This document shows, one piece after another, positions 13,729 through 15,635 of a DNA stretch of 15,635 nt. Under the pieces are notes generated by a model. That model saw only the letters and a list, made by a program, of their open reading frames with translations, made no database searches and had not been told where the DNA came from. Location: the NCBI GenBank assembly GCA_964527775.1, contig CAZGQS010000035.1, positions 1-15,635 on the forward strand, written 5' to 3'. Each line of letters opens with the position of its first letter. Position 1 is the first letter of the stretch. The translations under genes were made by a program, and so were the position numbers. The DNA is from VMCP01 sp964527775. Lineage in GTDB: Bacteria > Bacteroidota > Bacteroidia > NS11-12g > UBA955.

Positions 13729-13767
13729 AGATTAAACGGAATATATAACTAAAAGATAGTTTAATCT
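13729..13767. terminator. AT-rich 9-bp inverted repeat over the propeller stop codon
   Basis: AGATTAAAC (13729-13737) and GTTTAATCT (13759-13767) are exact reverse complements with a 21-nt spacer and include the TAA of the propeller gene. It could form a weak stem ending the propeller transcript before the acetyltransferase gene. The stem is almost all A/T and the loop is long, so support is modest. Confidence 0.35.
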
Positions 13768-15635
13768 TTAATCACTTTTATGACCGCTTTCTTACCATCG
13801 GTGATGATCTTGACTATATAGATTCCTGGTGATTCTGTGATGGAAAGGTTGATTTTTTGCGAATTGAAATATGATTTATGTTCTATCAAGTTTCCCTTGA
13901 AATCTGAAATGGAAATTTCAGATTTACTGCAAACATTTCCCAAGTCTATAGAAAGATTTCCGGTAGTGGGATTTGGGAAAATCATTAAATCCAAACCAAT
14001 TTCATTCTCAATGATTCCAAGAGATGAAATTTCAACGCAAAGTGAGGTATCGGTACACTTATTTTCTGTTAATTCAACGGCATAACTTCCATTCACCTCT
14101 GGTTTATAGGAAGCATTTGTTTGTCCTTGAATGGGAGAGTAGTTGTTGTTGCAATTTAGCCATCGGTAAGTGGCTTTTGAATTATTTGCAGATATAGTTG
14201 TACCCGAAACCGTAGTGCTATTATCTGAAACTCTATTTACGGTTAGATGTAATTCAATAATGGAATCACAACCACTTGCAGCACCCCCTGTAATGGTGTA
14301 TGTTGCTGTGTTGTTGTTTTCAGTGTATGTTTTACCATCTATCCATGTAAAAGCGTTACAAACGGTTTGAGTATCGCGTTTTCGAACTATGCAATTCTTG
14401 AAGAAATAGGCTGAACCAGCGGCGATAAGCGAATTGGTTCCATTCGCATTTTTGTCTTCAAAGTGGGCGCCCACCAAAGCATGGTCTCCAGAAATTGCCA
14501 CAGCGTATCCAAACTTATCACCTCCATCTCCATCTGAAGCGACTAATTTTGATGCGTGGGTCCAGGTGCCCTGAATGTTTCTAAAAACGTAAGATGAACT
14601 TGAATTGTTAGCCCCAATAATGGCATATTCGCCAGAAATGGAGACTGCCACTCCAAATTGGTCATCTTGTGCTCGGTCTGGAGCGACAATCTTTTGGGAT
14701 TCGGTCCATTTATCTGAATTGTTCTCAAAAATATAGGCAGAGCCAGCATCAACTAGTTTATCACCGCCTTTTTCATTGTGTTGTTCTAACATGGCTCCTA
14801 CGATGGCAAAGTCCCCAGAAATGGATACTGAATTACCAAATTCATCGGCAGTTGTTCTATCTGAAGCTGTGAGTGTTTTTAACTCTGTCCAATTTCCAGA
14901 AGTTTGTTTTTTCCAGATGTATGCAGCCCCGACATCTTTGGTCAAATTTCCACTGATAATAACCTGTCTCCTGGGAGCACCCACAATGGCATAATCACCT
15001 GATATTGCTACTGTCCACCCGAAGTTCGCGCCAATGGATAATTGGGAGCCCACAATTTTTTGGGATTTTTGAATTTGATTCCAACCGTTTTCCCCTTTTG
15101 TAAATATATATGCAGAACCTTTATTTGAAGTTTCTAAACCATTCAAAGCTTGGTCTTCATAGGGTGCACCAACAATGATAAAATCACCCGATATACCAAC
15201 AGAAGTACCGAATTCGTCATTGCCCTCCTTATCAGAGGCCATGATTTTAAAAACCTGAGTCCAAGTTTCGGATTGGTTTTCAAAAACGTAAGCAGCTCCA
15301 ACATCTGAAACTACAGTTCCTCCTGTAATGACGGTGTTTTTGCCTGGGGCACCAACCACTGCTACATTTCCAGAAATAGAAACGGAATAACCAAACATAT
15401 CTTCAACCGCATTGTCTTTAGCAGTAATTTTTTGAACCACTGTCCATATCCCGCTTTTATTCCTTAAGATATACGCCGCGCCTGCATCTTTGTATGATTG
15501 TCCGCCACTTCCATAAAGATTGTCTTCTAAATACGCACCTACAATTGCATAATCTCCATCAATGGCAACAGAGTATCCATATCGATCGTTATACCCTCTA
15601 TCTGATGCTACTGTTTTTATTAATTGATTCCAATT
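13761..15635 (-). CDS. FG-GAP-like beta-propeller surface protein with T9SS sorting domain (5' end outside window)
   Basis: The frame is open from the window edge to the TAA at 13761, giving 624 visible residues; a Met at 15440 is internal and not the start. Residues 1 to about 420 hold seven repeats of about 60 residues. Each has the pattern FG.SV.ISGD.AIVGA, a variable loop, GSAYIF.N....W....K and A.D. These are FG-GAP/integrin-alpha-like blades. The sixth is shortened (about 48 residues, losing part of the loop). Residues 420-468 form a Cys-bearing module seen in Bacteroidota surface proteins (TVCNAFTWIDG to ASGCDSIIELHLTVN). An Ig-like segment with four Cys follows (about 469-540), then a T9SS type A sorting domain (about 545-624, IFPNPTTGNLSIDLG to the C-terminus). 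The protein should be exported by T9SS and attached to or released from the surface. A binding or adhesion role is inferred from the fold only. Confidence 0.9.
   Translation of the reverse strand, partial: NWNQLIKTVASDRGYNDRYGYSVAIDGDYAIVGAYLEDNLYGSGGQSYKDAGAAYILRNKSGIWTVVQKITAKDNAVEDMFGYSVSISGNVAVVGAPGKNTVITGGTVVSDVGAAYVFENQSETWTQVFKIMASDKEGNDEFGTSVGISGDFIIVGAPYEDQALNGLETSNKGSAYIFTKGENGWNQIQKSQKIVGSQLSIGANFGWTVAISGDYAIVGAPRRQVIISGNLTKDVGAAYIWKKQTSGNWTELKTLTASDRTTADEFGNSVSISGDFAIVGAMLEQHNEKGGDKLVDAGSAYIFENNSDKWTESQKIVAPDRAQDDQFGVAVSISGEYAIIGANNSSSSYVFRNIQGTWTHASKLVASDGDGGDKFGYAVAISGDHALVGAHFEDKNANGTNSLIAAGSAYFFKNCIVRKRDTQTVCNAFTWIDGKTYTENNNTATYTITGGAASGCDSIIELHLTVNRVSDNSTTVSGTTISANNSKATYRWLNCNNNYSPIQGQTNASYKPEVNGSYAVELTENKCTDTSLCVEISSLGIIENEIGLDLMIFPNPTTGNLSIDLGNVCSKSEISISDFKGNLIEHKSYFNSQKINLSITESPGIYIVKIITDGKKAVIKVIKD

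Noticed and set aside
15438..15440. Met at 15440 as the start of the propeller protein
   Set aside because: The same frame continues upstream to the window edge with another full FG-GAP-like blade, so the Met is internal.

Overview
The window reads as chromosomal DNA of a Bacteroidota bacterium. Two proteins end in type IX secretion (T9SS) type A C-terminal sorting domains. Three proteins carry the 'VGIGT..P....LDV.S' N-terminal module common in this phylum. Several genes are preceded by the Bacteroidota promoter form TTG-N19-TAnnTTTG, or its -7 half, rather than by Shine-Dalgarno sequences. Most products are exported. I cannot place the organism below phylum.

Left part (1-7118). A small secreted protein of unknown function (5-400, minus) lies downstream of a very large secreted endo-beta-1,3-glucanase of family GH81 (654-4919, minus). 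The glucanase has a catalytic domain, a CBM6, Ig/PKD-type modules, an unnamed domain and a T9SS sorting domain. Divergent from it is a 640-residue secreted protein I do not recognise (5196-7118). Both ends of the glucanase gene are embedded in a family of degenerate short repeats built on CGATCACCGA-like words; the glucanase stop codon lies inside a 4 x 21-bp tandem array of that family. No SusC/SusD pair is present, so the glucanase is not in a classic polysaccharide utilisation locus within this window.

Middle part (7119-11601). This looks like an accessory stretch bounded by two toxin-antitoxin (TA) loci. On the left is a TA pair whose toxin seems to have lost its core by an internal deletion, while the XRE antitoxin is intact (7240-7812). 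On the right is an intact HigBA-type module on the opposite strand (10965-11601), with a textbook promoter that almost abuts the toxin start codon. Between them are a SUMF1/formylglycine-generating-enzyme-fold secreted protein without the catalytic cysteine pair (7863-8942) and three tandem paralogous secreted proteins of about 215 residues (9004-10961). The three are organised as a tightly coupled operon (1-bp overlap, then a 3-bp gap).

Right part (11602-15635). A PLP-dependent class III aminotransferase with a four-cysteine insert (11802-13088, plus) converges on a RimJ/RimL-like GNAT acetyltransferase (13186-13719, minus), with a 56-nt imperfect hairpin between them. Upstream of the GNAT on the same strand is the 3' part of a large FG-GAP-like beta-propeller protein with a T9SS sorting domain (13761-15635); its start lies beyond the window.

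There is no gene-free stretch longer than 300 bases. I saw no rRNA, tRNA, CRISPR array, transposase, integrase or phage gene. All family assignments come from reading motifs by eye, without any database search.
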